Assembly (NCBI RefSeq): GCF_000009905.1
Contig: NC_006177.1
Location: 248,001 to 312,000, forward strand
Length of the DNA: 64,000 bases
Origin: Symbiobacterium thermophilum IAM 14863
GTDB lineage: Bacteria; Bacillota; Sulfobacillia; Symbiobacteriales; Symbiobacteriaceae
Direction of reading: 5' to 3'
Part shown: positions 12,360-22,227 of the stretch, one piece after another
Numbering within the stretch: the first letter of the stretch is position 1
Layout: each line of letters opens with the position of its first letter
Translations under genes and position numbers: made by a program
Notes under the pieces: model-generated
What the model was told of the DNA's origin: nothing
The model's input: the letters and a program-made list of their open reading frames with translations, nothing else
Databases searched by the model: none

Positions 12360-13178
12360 GTGGAGGTGGTCGCGCTGGTCGGGCCGGCGGGCAGCGGCAA
12401 GAGCCACCGCGCCCAGATCGTGGCGTATCAGAACCAGTGCGAGCTGATCGTCGACGACGGACTGCTCATCGACAAGGACGGGAAGATCCGCGCGGGCACC
12501 AGCGCCAAGCGGGAGGAGAACAAGATGGCGGCCGTGCGGCGGGCCATCTTCCTGGATGAGGGCCACCGGGCGGAGGTCCGCTCCGCGCTCTGGTCGCTGA
12601 AGCCCAAGAAGGTGCTGGTCCTGGGCACGTCCGACGAGATGATCGTGCGCATCTGCGACGCGCTGGACCTGCCGCACCCCGACCGTACGATCCGCATCGA
12701 GGAGATCGCCACACCCGCGCAGATCCGCCTGGCGCAGCGCAAGCGCCATCACGAGGGCAAGCATGTCATCCCGGCCCCGACGTTCGAGGTGAAGAAAACC
12801 TTCTCGGGCTACATGGTGGACCCGCTGCGCTTCTTCTTCAAGCGGGACCATGGGCTGGACCCGGTAACCCTGGAGAAGTCGGTGGTGCGCCCGACGTTCT
12901 CCAGCCTCGGTCGGTTCTTCATCGCGGACACGGTGATCGCGGCCATCGCCACCCGGGCGGCGGAGATGGTTCCGGGGGTCGGGCGGGTCGGCCGGGTGGT
13001 GGTCGAGAGCCGTCGGGAGGGCGTGCTGGTCGACATGGAGGTGCTCCTGCGGTACGGGTACCACATCTTCGACGTGCTGCGGGAGGCGCAGGAGGCCGTC
13101 GCGGCGCAGATCGCCCACATGACCGAACTGAACGTCCTGGAGGTCAACCTGGAGGCCAGGCGGCTGCTGGTGGACTAA
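12360..13178 (+). CDS. P-loop NTPase fused to an Asp23-like domain
   Basis: A 272-residue protein. The N-terminus has a Walker A motif (GPAGSGKSH, about residues 7-15). The C-terminal roughly 70 residues (VVVESRREGVLVDMEVLLRYGY onward, ending NVLEVNLEARRLL) look like the Asp23/Gls24 family, which is known as an envelope-stress or membrane-associated domain. The middle has KKTFSGYMVDPLRFFFKRD. The GTG at 12360 was chosen because GAGGAGG sits 8 nt upstream. The gene is single, with its own terminator. Function is not known; a regulatory ATPase at the membrane is possible. Confidence 0.75.
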   Translation: MEVVALVGPAGSGKSHRAQIVAYQNQCELIVDDGLLIDKDGKIRAGTSAKREENKMAAVRRAIFLDEGHRAEVRSALWSLKPKKVLVLGTSDEMIVRICDALDLPHPDRTIRIEEIATPAQIRLAQRKRHHEGKHVIPAPTFEVKKTFSGYMVDPLRFFFKRDHGLDPVTLEKSVVRPTFSSLGRFFIADTVIAAIATRAAEMVPGVGRVGRVVVESRREGVLVDMEVLLRYGYHIFDVLREAQEAVAAQIAHMTELNVLEVNLEARRLLVD

Positions 13179-13184
13179 AAAAAG

Positions 13185-13223
13185 AGCCCCCTCGCAGGCG
13201 TTTCCGCGCTGCGGGGGCTTCTT
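13185..13223 (+). terminator. Terminator after the P-loop/Asp23 gene
   Basis: AGCCCCC-T-CGC pairs with GCGGGGGCT, preceded by an A-run and followed by TCTT. It overlaps the 3' end of the convergent small gene and may serve both strands. Confidence 0.75.
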
Positions 13224-13548
13224 ACATGGGCGGGGTGTCCTTGCCGACCTTCCGGGGAGGGGCGGGCCAGCTCTGCCGCCCCGGGGAAACGGCTTCGTCC
13301 TGCTCGGGAGGCACGGGCCAGACGCGGGCGAGGACGGCCAGCAGGCTGCTCAGGTTCCCCTGGAAGGTGAGGGTTCCCCGGCTTTCCCCGGGCATCCCGC
13401 TGATGACGTTCATCTCGAGGGCCACTTCCATGCCGTCGAGGTTCCCCTCGGCCTGGACGTCGCTCTCGAGCAGGTTGATCGGGGTCTCGCACACGCGCAT
13501 GTTGCGCTTGCGGCAGGCGTTCAGCAGGGCCTCCTTTCCCTCGAGCAT
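13222..13548 (-). CDS. Conserved-looking hypothetical protein
   Basis: A 108-residue protein of unknown function. The ATG at 13548 follows GAGGAGGG, a strong ribosome binding site. The sequence alternates hydrophobic and polar residues (MRVCETPINLLES, GMEVALEMNVISG, RGTLTFQGNLSSLL), suggesting a small beta-sheet domain, and ends in a Pro-rich basic tail. Two Cys are present, at positions 12 and 20. It diverges from dapF. No family is recognised. Confidence 0.6.
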   Translation of the reverse strand: MLEGKEALLNACRKRNMRVCETPINLLESDVQAEGNLDGMEVALEMNVISGMPGESRGTLTFQGNLSSLLAVLARVWPVPPEQDEAVSPGRQSWPAPPRKVGKDTPPM

Positions 13549-13616
13549 CGGCTTCCCTCCTCATCACGGGTCATTTAGACTGTCATTATAACCACGGGAC
13601 CGGCCGCAAACCAGCC

Positions 13617-13645
13617 TTGCTGGGGTCGGAATCTCCTGGTACAAT
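13617..13645 (+). promoter_or_regulatory. Promoter of dapF
   Basis: TTGCTG, 17 bp and TACAAT. Transcription would begin near 13652, only about 5 nt before a terminator-like hairpin. Confidence 0.7.
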
Positions 13646-13656
13646 GTACGCAACGT

Positions 13657-13685
13657 GCTGAACCGCGGTCGTGGTTCAGCTTTTT
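13657..13685 (+). terminator. Promoter-proximal intrinsic terminator before dapF
   Basis: GCTGAACC and GGTTCAGC form a perfect 8-bp stem with an 8-nt loop followed by TTTTT. No gene upstream on this strand needs it, so it probably acts as an attenuator on the dapF transcript. Confidence 0.75.
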
Positions 13686-13760
13686 CAGTCTCCGGGCGGC
13701 GCGGGGACGGGCGCGACGGCCCATCGCCTGCCCGCTTCCCGCGGGTGGTCTGACGGGGGG

Positions 13761-14585
13761 ATGGCGGTGGTCCGCTTTACCAAGATGGAGGGGGCCGGGA
13801 ACGACTACATCTACGTCAACAACCTGGTGGAGCAGGTGCCCGAGGAGCGGCTGCCGGCGCTGGCCCGTGCCTTGAGCGACCGGCACTTCGGCGTGGGCGC
13901 GGACGGCCTGATCGTCATCCTGCCGCCGGCGGAGCCGGGCTATGACTTCCGGTTCCGCATGTTCAACGCCGACGGGTCCGAGGGCGAGATGTGCGGCAAC
14001 GGCATGCGCTGCTTCGCCCGGTACTGCTACGAGCGGGGGCTCACCGCCAGGCGGCGCATGCGCGTCCAGACCGCCGCGGGCTGCGTGGTGCCGGAGGTGC
14101 TGGTGGATGACGCCGGCTCCTTCGCCGGGGTCCGGGTCGATCTGGGCCCGCCCCGCATCCTGGGCGACCGGCGGATCGCGGCGGAGGGCCGGGAGTACCC
14201 GGTGACCGTGGTGGACACCGGCGTGCCCCACATCGTGATCTTCGTCGACGACGTCGACGCGGTGGACCTGGCGAAGGTCGGCCCGCAGCTGGAGCGTCAC
14301 CCCGACTTTCCGGCGCGGGTCAACGTCAACTTCGCGGAGGCGCAGGGCCCGGCGGAGCTGCGGGCCCGGACGTGGGAGCGGGGCTCCGGTCTCACGCTGG
14401 CCTGCGGCACGGGGGCCTCGGCCGTGCTGGTGGCGGCATGCCTCAAGGGCCGCACCGGGAGGGCTGCCCGGGTCCGCATGCCGGGGGGCGACCTGCAGGT
14501 GGAGTGGGACGAGGCCACGGGCCACGTGTTCCTCACCGGGCCGGCGGAGTTCGTCTGCGACGGCGTCTTCCTGAGGGAGTTCTGA
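13761..14585 (+). CDS. dapF: Diaminopimelate epimerase
   Basis: A 274-residue cytoplasmic enzyme that converts LL- to meso-diaminopimelate for lysine and peptidoglycan synthesis. The start at 13761 gives MAVVRFTKMEGAGNDYIYV, the expected DapF N-terminus; the longer frame from 13671 covers the terminator hairpin and is rejected. Both catalytic cysteines sit in their motifs, EMCGNGMRC and LACGTGAS. Length is normal. Its distance to pstS is small (63 nt), so read-through into the phosphate genes is possible. Confidence 0.95.
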   Translation: MAVVRFTKMEGAGNDYIYVNNLVEQVPEERLPALARALSDRHFGVGADGLIVILPPAEPGYDFRFRMFNADGSEGEMCGNGMRCFARYCYERGLTARRRMRVQTAAGCVVPEVLVDDAGSFAGVRVDLGPPRILGDRRIAAEGREYPVTVVDTGVPHIVIFVDDVDAVDLAKVGPQLERHPDFPARVNVNFAEAQGPAELRARTWERGSGLTLACGTGASAVLVAACLKGRTGRAARVRMPGGDLQVEWDEATGHVFLTGPAEFVCDGVFLREF

Positions 14586-14595
14586 GTGCAAGCGC

Positions 14596-14648
14596 GGGGC
14601 GCCTGCCGGAAAGGCTAGGGAGAGACTGGCCTGAACGGGAGGCGCCCC
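14596..14648 (+). promoter_or_regulatory. Hairpin that could hide the pstS ribosome binding site
   Basis: GGGGCGCCT (14596-14604) is exactly complementary to AGGCGCCCC (14640-14648), which abuts the pstS ATG and overlaps its GGGAGG (14637-14642). Confidence 0.45.
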
Positions 14649-15428
14649 ATGCGCGTGCGTGTGAAGCCGCTGACACTCGTCGTTGCCCTGGCCGCGGCGC
14701 TGCTCGTCGGCTGCGGCCGGCCCAGCGTCGGCCTGCGCATCGCCGGTTCCACCTCGCTGCAGCCCCTGGCCGAGATGCTCGCGGAAGGCTACCGGGCCGC
14801 CGGCGGCGCCCGGGTCTCCACCCAGGGGGTCGGCTCCACGGCCGGCCTGCAGGCCCTGCGGAGCGGGGTTGCCGACCTCGCCACCGTCTCCCGCAGGCTT
14901 ACGCCGGAGGAGATGCGGGAGGGGTTCCAGGCGCACGTCATCGCCTGGGACGTGCTGGCCATCGCCGTCCACCCGTCCAATTCGGTGGACGGGCTGACCC
15001 TGGCGGAGCTGCGCCGCCTGTTCGCCGGTGAGATCCGGGACTGGGCCCAGCTGGGCGGCACGGCGGGCCGGGTGCACCTCATCAGCCGGGAGGCGGGATC
15101 GGGCTCGCGCCAGGCCTTCCGGGAGCTGGTGGGGCCGATTCACCCCCTCGCCGCGGTGCAGAACACCAACGGCGCCATCCGGCTGGCCGTGCGCAATGAT
15201 CCGGCCGCGGTGGGGTACCTGAGCCTGGGGGTCGCCCGGGCCGGCGGGGTGAAGCTGCTCCGGATCGACGGGTACCTGCCGGGCGAGCCCGGTTATCCGC
15301 TGGTGCGGCCGCTCAGCCTGGTGACGCTGGGCCCCCCGGCCGGGGAGGCCCGGGCCTTCCTGGCGTACGCCCTGAGCCCGGCCGGTCAGAAGCTGGTGGC
15401 GGACGAGGGGATGCTGCCGGTCCGATAG
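14649..15428 (+). CDS. pstS: Phosphate-binding lipoprotein of the Pst ABC transporter
   Basis: A 259-residue extracytoplasmic phosphate receptor. The signal peptide ends in the lipobox LVGC (lipidated Cys22). The mature N-terminus IAGSTSLQPLAEML carries the Ser/Thr phosphate-binding loop, and SREAGSGSRQAF near residues 146-157 is the second ligand loop of PstS proteins. It heads pstSCAB on one strand. No Pho-box consensus was evident by eye in the short upstream gap. Confidence 0.93.
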   Translation: MRVRVKPLTLVVALAAALLVGCGRPSVGLRIAGSTSLQPLAEMLAEGYRAAGGARVSTQGVGSTAGLQALRSGVADLATVSRRLTPEEMREGFQAHVIAWDVLAIAVHPSNSVDGLTLAELRRLFAGEIRDWAQLGGTAGRVHLISREAGSGSRQAFRELVGPIHPLAAVQNTNGAIRLAVRNDPAAVGYLSLGVARAGGVKLLRIDGYLPGEPGYPLVRPLSLVTLGPPAGEARAFLAYALSPAGQKLVADEGMLPVR

Positions 15429-15483
15429 CCTGTCTCTCCCGCGGCGGTCCCGCATATCCATCGCTTCAGGAGGAGCTGGGGGG

Positions 15484-16317
15484 ATGGACGTGCGGGACCG
15501 TCTTGCGCGCGCGGCGCTCGGCGCCGCGGCGACCGTGGCTTCCGCCGGCGTCATCCTGATCGCGCTCGCGGTGACCGCCGAGGGATGGCGGGCGCTGCCG
15601 CACCTGTTCGGGCCGGTCTGGAGCCCGGAGGACGGGCGGTTCGGGGTGCTGCCGCTGCTGGCGGGTTCCGTCCTCGTCACGCTGGGGAGCCTGGCGCTTG
15701 CCGTGCCCGTCGGCGTCGGGGTCGGCCTGTTCCTGACTGAGGTCGCGACGCCCCGGCTGGCGGGCGCGGTGCGGCCCGTGCTTCAGGGGATGGCGGCGGT
15801 GCCCAGCGTCGTCTTCGGCTTCCTGGGGTTGAACCTGATCGTGCCCTGGGTCAGCCGGGCCTTTGGCGGGTTGGGGCTCAGCCTGCTGGCCGGCTGGCTG
15901 GTGCTGGCGCTCATGGTGCTGCCCACGGTCGCCGCGGTGAGCGAGGACGCGCTCCGGGCGGTGGACCCGGCGCTGCGGGAAGGGGCGTACGCGCTGGGGG
16001 CCACCCCCGGTCAGGTGGCCTGGCGTGTGCTCCTGCCCGCGGCGAAAGGCGGGATCACGACCGCGGTGATCCTCGCCCTGGGCCGGGCCCTGGGGGAAAC
16101 GATGGCGGTGCTGATGGTGCTGGGCAACGCCGCCGCCGTGCCCCGGTCCCCCCTGGACCCCGCCCGCACGCTCACCGGCAACATCGCCCTGGAGATGGCC
16201 TACGCGACCGGTCGCCACCGGGAGGCGCTGTTCGCCAGCGGTGCGCTGCTCCTCCTCATCAACCTGGCCGTGACCCAGGCAGCCCGGCGGGCCGCAGGCG
16301 GGAGGGCTGCGCCGTGA
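15484..16317 (+). CDS. pstC: Phosphate ABC transporter permease PstC
   Basis: A 277-residue inner membrane permease with about six membrane segments. The cytoplasmic coupling loop has EDALRAVDPALREGAYALGAT, and ALGRALGETMAV follows; both are typical of PstC/PstA. The ATG at 15484 follows AGGAGGAGC. Its end overlaps the pstA start by 4 nt. It forms the channel for phosphate with PstA, powered by PstB. Confidence 0.94.
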   Translation: MDVRDRLARAALGAAATVASAGVILIALAVTAEGWRALPHLFGPVWSPEDGRFGVLPLLAGSVLVTLGSLALAVPVGVGVGLFLTEVATPRLAGAVRPVLQGMAAVPSVVFGFLGLNLIVPWVSRAFGGLGLSLLAGWLVLALMVLPTVAAVSEDALRAVDPALREGAYALGATPGQVAWRVLLPAAKGGITTAVILALGRALGETMAVLMVLGNAAAVPRSPLDPARTLTGNIALEMAYATGRHREALFASGALLLLINLAVTQAARRAAGGRAAP

Positions 16318-17107
16318 GGCCGCTGCTCAGCGCCCTGGCGCTCGCGGTGACGGGCGTGATGGTGGGGCTGCTGGCCGCGCTCGCCGCCGGGGGAGCCGGG
16401 AGCCTCACGCCCGAGTTCTTGTTCACCCTCCCGGCCGCGGCGGGACGGGAGGGCGGCATCCTCCCGGCGATCCTCTCCACGCTGTGGCTGGCCGCGGGCA
16501 GCCTCGCGCTGGCGCTGCCGCTGGGGGTCGGTACCGCGCTGTACCTGGCGGAGTACGCGCCCCCAGGCCGATGGGTTGCGGCCATCCGCAGCCTCACCGA
16601 GACGCTGGCCGGCGTCCCGTCCATCCTCTTCGGGCTCTTCGGGTTTTCCGTGTTCGTCGTGCGGCTGGGGTGGGGGCCTTCGCTCCTCGCCGGGAGCGCG
16701 ACGCTGGCCCTCATGCTGCTGCCGACCGTCATCCGCACCAGCGAGGAGGCCGTGGCGGCCGTGCCGCAGGAGCTGAGGGAGGGGGCGGCCGCGCTGGGGG
16801 CGACCCGGTGGGATGCCGTCCGCCGGATCGTGCTGCCGCAGGCGGCGCCGGGGATCCTCACCGGCGCGCTGCTGGCCCTGGGGCGGGCGGCCGGGGAGAC
16901 CGCAGCCGTGCTCCTGACCGCCGGGACGGACCTTGCCCTGCCCAGGTCGCCCCTGGACCCGGGGCGGTCGATGGCGGTCCACCTTTACCTGCTGGCGGGG
17001 GAGGGGTTGTCGGACGGCCGGGCCCACGCCACGGCCCTCGCCCTGGTCTGCGGCGTCATGGTGCTGAACGCGCTGGCGCAGTTGCTCATGGGCGGGAGGC
17101 GGGACAG

Positions 17108-17111
<4 letters not shown>
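16314..17111 (+). CDS. pstA: Phosphate ABC transporter permease PstA
   Basis: A 265-residue permease, partner of PstC. The conserved coupling loop reads EEAVAAVPQELREGAAALGAT, followed by LGRAAGETAAVLLTAG. The start is a GTG overlapping the pstC stop (GTGA), which implies translational coupling; its own end overlaps pstB the same way. Confidence 0.94.
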
Positions 17112-17917
<806 letters not shown>

Positions 17918-17954
17918 CGTACACCAGAGCAGCCTGCTGCTGGGGGTGGCGGCC

Positions 17955-19313
17955 ATGCGTCTCGGCTTTGAGCTTCGGATGCAGCAGACCCAGCGCCTGG
18001 TGATGACGCCCGAGTTGCGCCAGGCGATCACCGTCCTGCAGAAGCCGGTTGCAGAGCTGAGCGAGCTGATCGCCGGCGAACTCCTGGAGAATCCCTGCCT
18101 GGAGGTGGAGCCCAGGGAGCCGTCTGAGGATGGCGCGCCCTCCGAGGTCGGCCGCCTGCTGGATTTCCTGAACCGCGGGGGATCCCACGGGGCCGGCGCG
18201 CCTCCTGAGCGGGAGGAGGACACATCTTTCGAGCCGTTTACGCCCAGGATGCCCACCCTGGCCGAGCACCTGCACAGCCAGCTGGGGCTCCTTCGGCTCG
18301 ACCGGGCGCAGGAGCGCATCGCCCGCTTCCTCATTGGCTGCATCGACGACCACGGTTACCTGGCGGTATCCCTGGGGGAGGCCGCCGCGCAACTGGGCGC
18401 GACCGAAGAGCAGGTGGAGGCGGCACTGAAGGTCATCCAGTCGCTGGACCCGCCGGGGGTCGGCGCCCGGTCGCTGCAGGAGTGCCTGCTGATCCAGTGG
18501 GCGACGCTGGACGACCCGAATCCGCTGGTGCCGGAGCTCATCCGCCACCACCTGCAGGATCTGGCCGCAGGACGCATCCCGCGCATCGCCGAGCGGCTCG
18601 GAGTGGACTGCGCCGCGGTGCAGGCGGCCGCAGACGCCATCCGCAACCTCGATCCCAAGCCCGGCCGGCGCTTCGGCGGCGGGGACGAGGCCCGGTACGT
18701 CGTGCCGGACGTGTTCATCGAGCGGGTCGGCCAGGAGTACGTGGTGATGGTCAACGAGGCGCCGTTGCCCAGGCTGTCGGTGTCCACCCATTACCGCCGG
18801 CTGCTCGACGCGGCTGACGGTCACACGCGCCGCTATGTGGAGGAGCGGATCCAGTCGGCCCTGTGGCTCATCCGGTCCATCGAGCAGCGCCGGCTGACGC
18901 TGCTCCGGGTGACCGAGGCGATCGTGCGGTTCCAGCGGGAGTTCTTCGACCGCGGCCCCCGCCACCTGCGGCCCCTGACGCTGCGGGAGGTGGCGCAGGC
19001 CGTCGGCGTGCACGAGTCGACCGTCAGCCGGGCGACCAGCGGCAAGTGGGCCCAGACGCCCCAGGGCATGTTCGAGTTGAAGTACTTCTTCTCCAGCGGC
19101 GTGGAGACGGGCCACGGGGAGGGAGTCGCGGCCGAGGCGGTGAAGCGGATGATCGCGGACCTGATCCGGCAGGAGGATCCGGCCCGGCCGCTGTCCGACC
19201 AGGCGCTGGCGGAGGCGCTCGCGGCGCAGGGGCTGCGGATCGCCCGCCGCACCGTCGCCAAGTACCGGGAGGAGATGGGCCTGCCCAACTCCGGCCAGCG
19301 TCGGCGTTATTGA
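17955..19313 (+). CDS. rpoN: RNA polymerase sigma-54 factor
   Basis: A 452-residue alternative sigma factor that needs enhancer-binding ATPases for open complex formation. The N-terminal region I is Gln/Leu-rich (FELRMQQTQRLVMTPELRQ), and the RpoN box reads ARRTVAKYRE at about residues 430-439. The core-binding region and a helix-turn-helix (VAQAVGVHESTVSRATSGKW) lie between. The ATG at 17955 gives the standard N-terminus. It closely follows pstB and may share its transcript. No bacterial enhancer-binding protein gene is in the window. Confidence 0.95.
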   Translation: MRLGFELRMQQTQRLVMTPELRQAITVLQKPVAELSELIAGELLENPCLEVEPREPSEDGAPSEVGRLLDFLNRGGSHGAGAPPEREEDTSFEPFTPRMPTLAEHLHSQLGLLRLDRAQERIARFLIGCIDDHGYLAVSLGEAAAQLGATEEQVEAALKVIQSLDPPGVGARSLQECLLIQWATLDDPNPLVPELIRHHLQDLAAGRIPRIAERLGVDCAAVQAAADAIRNLDPKPGRRFGGGDEARYVVPDVFIERVGQEYVVMVNEAPLPRLSVSTHYRRLLDAADGHTRRYVEERIQSALWLIRSIEQRRLTLLRVTEAIVRFQREFFDRGPRHLRPLTLREVAQAVGVHESTVSRATSGKWAQTPQGMFELKYFFSSGVETGHGEGVAAEAVKRMIADLIRQEDPARPLSDQALAEALAAQGLRIARRTVAKYREEMGLPNSGQRRRY

Positions 19314-19332
19314 CATCCTGAGGAACGAAGGA

Positions 19333-19356
19333 AGGGCTGCGCGCACGCGCAGCCCT
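19333..19356 (+). terminator. Hairpin after rpoN
   Basis: A perfect 10-bp stem AGGGCTGCGC/GCGCAGCCCT with a 4-nt loop, 19 nt past the stop codon. It lacks a T-run. Confidence 0.6.
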
Positions 19357-19407
19357 GTGCCATACGCGGGCTCCGGCCTGCTGCGGGGCCGGGCGGACGG
19401 GCCGCCT

Positions 19408-19836
19408 TCAGGCCACAATGTCGGCCTGCGGACAGCGCTCGCGCAGCAGGGCCAGGAACTCGGACCGGTTCCGTGGCGAGATCAGGGGTGCCGACCCCTT
19501 GTTGGTGCGGACCTCCAGCCGGTCCATGGAGAGCGCCGGGGACGTGAGCGGACTCCGCGTCGGCCGCACCCGCCGGATGGCGGCGAGAGGAATCCGCCAG
19601 GTCAGGAACGCCGACCGGATCACCAGCTCGTTTTCCGTGACCGCGTAGCCGGTCCCGAACCAGATCCAGATCAGCAGGCCCTCCAGCGCCGCGGGGGCCG
19701 CGCCCGCCAGGATCCAGTCCCACCACCGGGTCGGTTCCCGCAGCAGCAACACCAGCAGGAACGCCACGACGCCGGGGACGACGACCCAGACGATCAGTCC
19801 GAACCACAGCGAACGCTCCGAAGGAAAGTACCGCAC
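19408..19836 (-). CDS. Membrane protein with a bacterial PH-like domain
   Basis: A 142-residue protein. Two hydrophobic segments (about residues 10-32 and 42-62) precede a C-terminal region with GYAVTENELVIRSAFLTWRIPL and SPALSMDRLEV, a layout like the small PH-domain membrane proteins of Bacillus (SunI/YnzG type). Those family relationships are recalled, not computed. It lies just downstream of the LysR regulator on the same strand, 9 nt apart, so the two may be co-transcribed. Function unknown. Confidence 0.7.
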   Translation of the reverse strand: MRYFPSERSLWFGLIVWVVVPGVVAFLLVLLLREPTRWWDWILAGAAPAALEGLLIWIWFGTGYAVTENELVIRSAFLTWRIPLAAIRRVRPTRSPLTSPALSMDRLEVRTNKGSAPLISPRNRSEFLALLRERCPQADIVA

Positions 19837-19845
19837 CCCCTCGCC

Positions 19846-20763
19846 TCACCCCTCGTCCTTCACGCCCAGGTTGACCTGGAACATCTCCTCCAGCACGCGC
19901 AGGAAAGCCTTGGCGGTGCCGCTCCAGATCTTGCCCCGCCGGTGGATGAGAATGTTCTGCCGTTTTAGAGTGGCGCTGTTCGCCAGCGGTACGGCCACCA
20001 CCTGGCTCAGCTCGATCTCGGACTTGACCGTGGAGTAGGGCAGCATGGTCAGCCCGAGGCCGCAGAGCACCATGCGCTTGGCGGCCTCGATGGAGTCCAG
20101 CTCCATCGTGATGTGGGGGACGAAACCCTGGCTCGCCCACCACTGCTCCACCAGGGCCCAGTATCCGGACGCCCGGTCGGTGGTGATGAAGGACTCCTGC
20201 GTCAGCTCGTCCAGCGTCACTTCGCTGTGCCGGGCCACGGGATGGTCGGGCGGGACGACCAGCAGGATGGGCTCCTCCGACAGCGGGTAGGAGACGATCT
20301 CGGCGTGGCTCGGCAGCGGCGCGTGGACCAGCCCCACCTGGACGGTGTCGTCCAGCACCAGTTGCTGGACCTGGTGGGAACGGCCGGTGTGCACCAGCAC
20401 CTCCACGTTGGGGTAGCCGCGCTTGAAGCGCAGGAGAATGTCGGGCAGAAGGTACGCAGAGGTGGTCAGGGCCGAGCCCACGGAAAGCGTTCCGCCGCTG
20501 GCCGTCTGCAGATCGAGCACGGCCTGCCGGGCCCGCTTGATGTCCTGCAGGACGCGCTCGGCGTGGGGCAGCAGCGCCCGGCCGGCGTCCGTCAGCCGCA
20601 CCCCCCGGGGCCGGCGTTCGAAGAGCTGCTGTCCCAGTTCCTTCTCGAGGGCCTGTATGCGGGCGGTGACCGACGGCTGGGTCAGGAACAGCCGCTCGGC
20701 CGCGCGGTTGAAGCTGCCCGTCTTGGCAATCCACCAGAAGGCCTCGAGGCCCTGCACGTCCAT
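19846..20763 (-). CDS. LysR-family transcriptional regulator
   Basis: A 305-residue regulator. The N-terminal winged helix-turn-helix starts MDVQGLEAFWWIAKTGSFNRAA and includes LTQPSVTARIQALEKELG. The rest is the periplasmic-binding-like effector domain (about residues 90-290). The start at 20763 is the standard LysR start; a longer reading to 22143 crosses pgk and is rejected. It diverges from the pgk cluster across an AT-rich 285-bp gap, so it might control pgk as well as itself. By sequence it resembles CbbR/CysB/GltC-type proteins; the effector is unknown. Confidence 0.92.
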   Translation of the reverse strand: MDVQGLEAFWWIAKTGSFNRAAERLFLTQPSVTARIQALEKELGQQLFERRPRGVRLTDAGRALLPHAERVLQDIKRARQAVLDLQTASGGTLSVGSALTTSAYLLPDILLRFKRGYPNVEVLVHTGRSHQVQQLVLDDTVQVGLVHAPLPSHAEIVSYPLSEEPILLVVPPDHPVARHSEVTLDELTQESFITTDRASGYWALVEQWWASQGFVPHITMELDSIEAAKRMVLCGLGLTMLPYSTVKSEIELSQVVAVPLANSATLKRQNILIHRRGKIWSGTAKAFLRVLEEMFQVNLGVKDEG

Positions 20764-20970
20764 GGCTTGCTCGCCTCCCGGCTGGCAATCCCCTTTCCCA
20801 CTACTATTACCATACCATAAAAATAATCTATCCGGGGACCCAAGAAACCCTATCGGAATAAATGATATGCCGTGGTCCGCGGTCAGCCGGAGGCCGCGGC
20901 ACATCCGCGCGCCGGGGCCGAAGAATACTAACGCGGTGAGAAGGGATTTTTCCAACGGCGTGGTAAATCT

Positions 20971-20991
20971 TTTGTTGAGGGGTTTAACAAA
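20971..20991. promoter_or_regulatory. Inverted repeat in the LysR-pgk intergenic region
   Basis: TTTGTT and AACAAA are separated by 9 nt in an otherwise GC-rich region, 58 bp before pgk. The surrounding 20,805-20,870 stretch is strikingly AT-rich. A clear -10/-35 pair could not be fixed. Confidence 0.4.
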
Positions 20992-21048
20992 GTCTCGGGA
21001 GTATCCCGCCCCGCCTGGGGCGCCAGAGGAGAAAGGTGGAATCGCAAG

Positions 21049-22227
21049 ATGGCGCTGATGACCGTACGCGACATCGATGTCAAGGGCAAGCGCGTGTTCG
21101 TGCGTGTCGACTTCAACGTCCCGCTGGAAGATGGTCGGATCACGGATGACACCCGGATCAGGGCGGCCGTGCCCACCATCCGGTACCTGGTGGAGGAAGG
21201 GGCGGTCGCTGTGCTGGCGTCGCACCTGGGCCGGCCCAAGGGCCAGCGGAACGAGAAGTACTCCCTCGCCCCCTGTGCCCGGCGCCTGTCCGAGCTGCTG
21301 GGCCGGGAGGTCGTGTTCGCCCCCGACTGCATCGGCGAGGAGGTCGAGCGGCTGGTGGCCGAACAGCCGCCCGGGTCCGTGGTCCTGCTCGAGAACGTCC
21401 GTTTCTACGCGGAGGAGGAGAAGAACGACCCCGAGTTCGCCGCGAAGCTCGCGCGCCTCGGCGAGATCTTCGTCAACGACGCCTTTGGCACCGCGCACCG
21501 GGCGCACGCCTCGACCCGGGGGGTGGCCGACCACATGCCGGTTCGGGTGGCAGGCTTCCTCATGCAGAAAGAGGTCGACATCATGGGCAAGGCCCTGTCC
21601 GACCCCGACCGGCCCTTCGTGGCGATCATCGGCGGCGCCAAGGTCTCGGATAAGATTATGGTGATCGAGAACCTGTTGACCAAGGTCGACCGGCTCATCA
21701 TCGGCGGCGGCATGGCCAACACCTTCCTGCGGGCCAGGGGCTTCGCCACCGGCAAGTCGCTGGTGGAGGAGGACCGGGTCGACACCGCCCGGGAGCTGCT
21801 GGCCAAGGGCGGCGACAAGATCCTCCTGCCCACCGATCTGGTGGTCGCCTCGGAGTTCAAGGCCGACGCCGAGCAGAAGGTCGTTCCGGTGGACGCCATC
21901 CCCGAGGGCTGGATGGCCCTGGACATCGGGCCGGAGACCGCCCGGGCCTTTGCCGACGTGATCCGCGGGGCTCACACCGTCGTGTGGAACGGCCCGATGG
22001 GCGTGTTTGAGATGGAGCCCTTCGCGCGCGGCACCTTCGCGGTCGCCCAGGCGATGGCGGACTGCGAGGGCGTGACGATCGTGGGCGGCGGCGACTCCGT
22101 GGCGGCTGTCGAGGCGGCGGGCCTGGCCGATCGCATGACCCACGTCTCCACGGGCGGCGGCGCCTCGCTGGAGTTCCTGGAGGGGAAGGAACTGCCCGGC
22201 GTTGCCTGCCTCGCTGTGAAGCCGTGA
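21049..22227 (+). CDS. pgk: Phosphoglycerate kinase
   Basis: A 392-residue glycolytic kinase producing ATP from 1,3-bisphosphoglycerate. [19 protein letters not shown] near residues 20-38, SHLGRPKG, and the C-terminal nucleotide site [13 protein letters not shown] are all standard. GAGGAGAAAGGTGG precedes the ATG. It opens the glycolytic group without the usual gap gene before it. Its stop overlaps the next ORF as TGATG. Confidence 0.96.
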   Translation: MALMTVRDIDVKGKRVFVRVDFNVPLEDGRITDDTRIRAAVPTIRYLVEEGAVAVLASHLGRPKGQRNEKYSLAPCARRLSELLGREVVFAPDCIGEEVERLVAEQPPGSVVLLENVRFYAEEEKNDPEFAAKLARLGEIFVNDAFGTAHRAHASTRGVADHMPVRVAGFLMQKEVDIMGKALSDPDRPFVAIIGGAKVSDKIMVIENLLTKVDRLIIGGGMANTFLRARGFATGKSLVEEDRVDTARELLAKGGDKILLPTDLVVASEFKADAEQKVVPVDAIPEGWMALDIGPETARAFADVIRGAHTVVWNGPMGVFEMEPFARGTFAVAQAMADCEGVTIVGGGDSVAAVEAAGLADRMTHVSTGGGASLEFLEGKELPGVACLAVKP

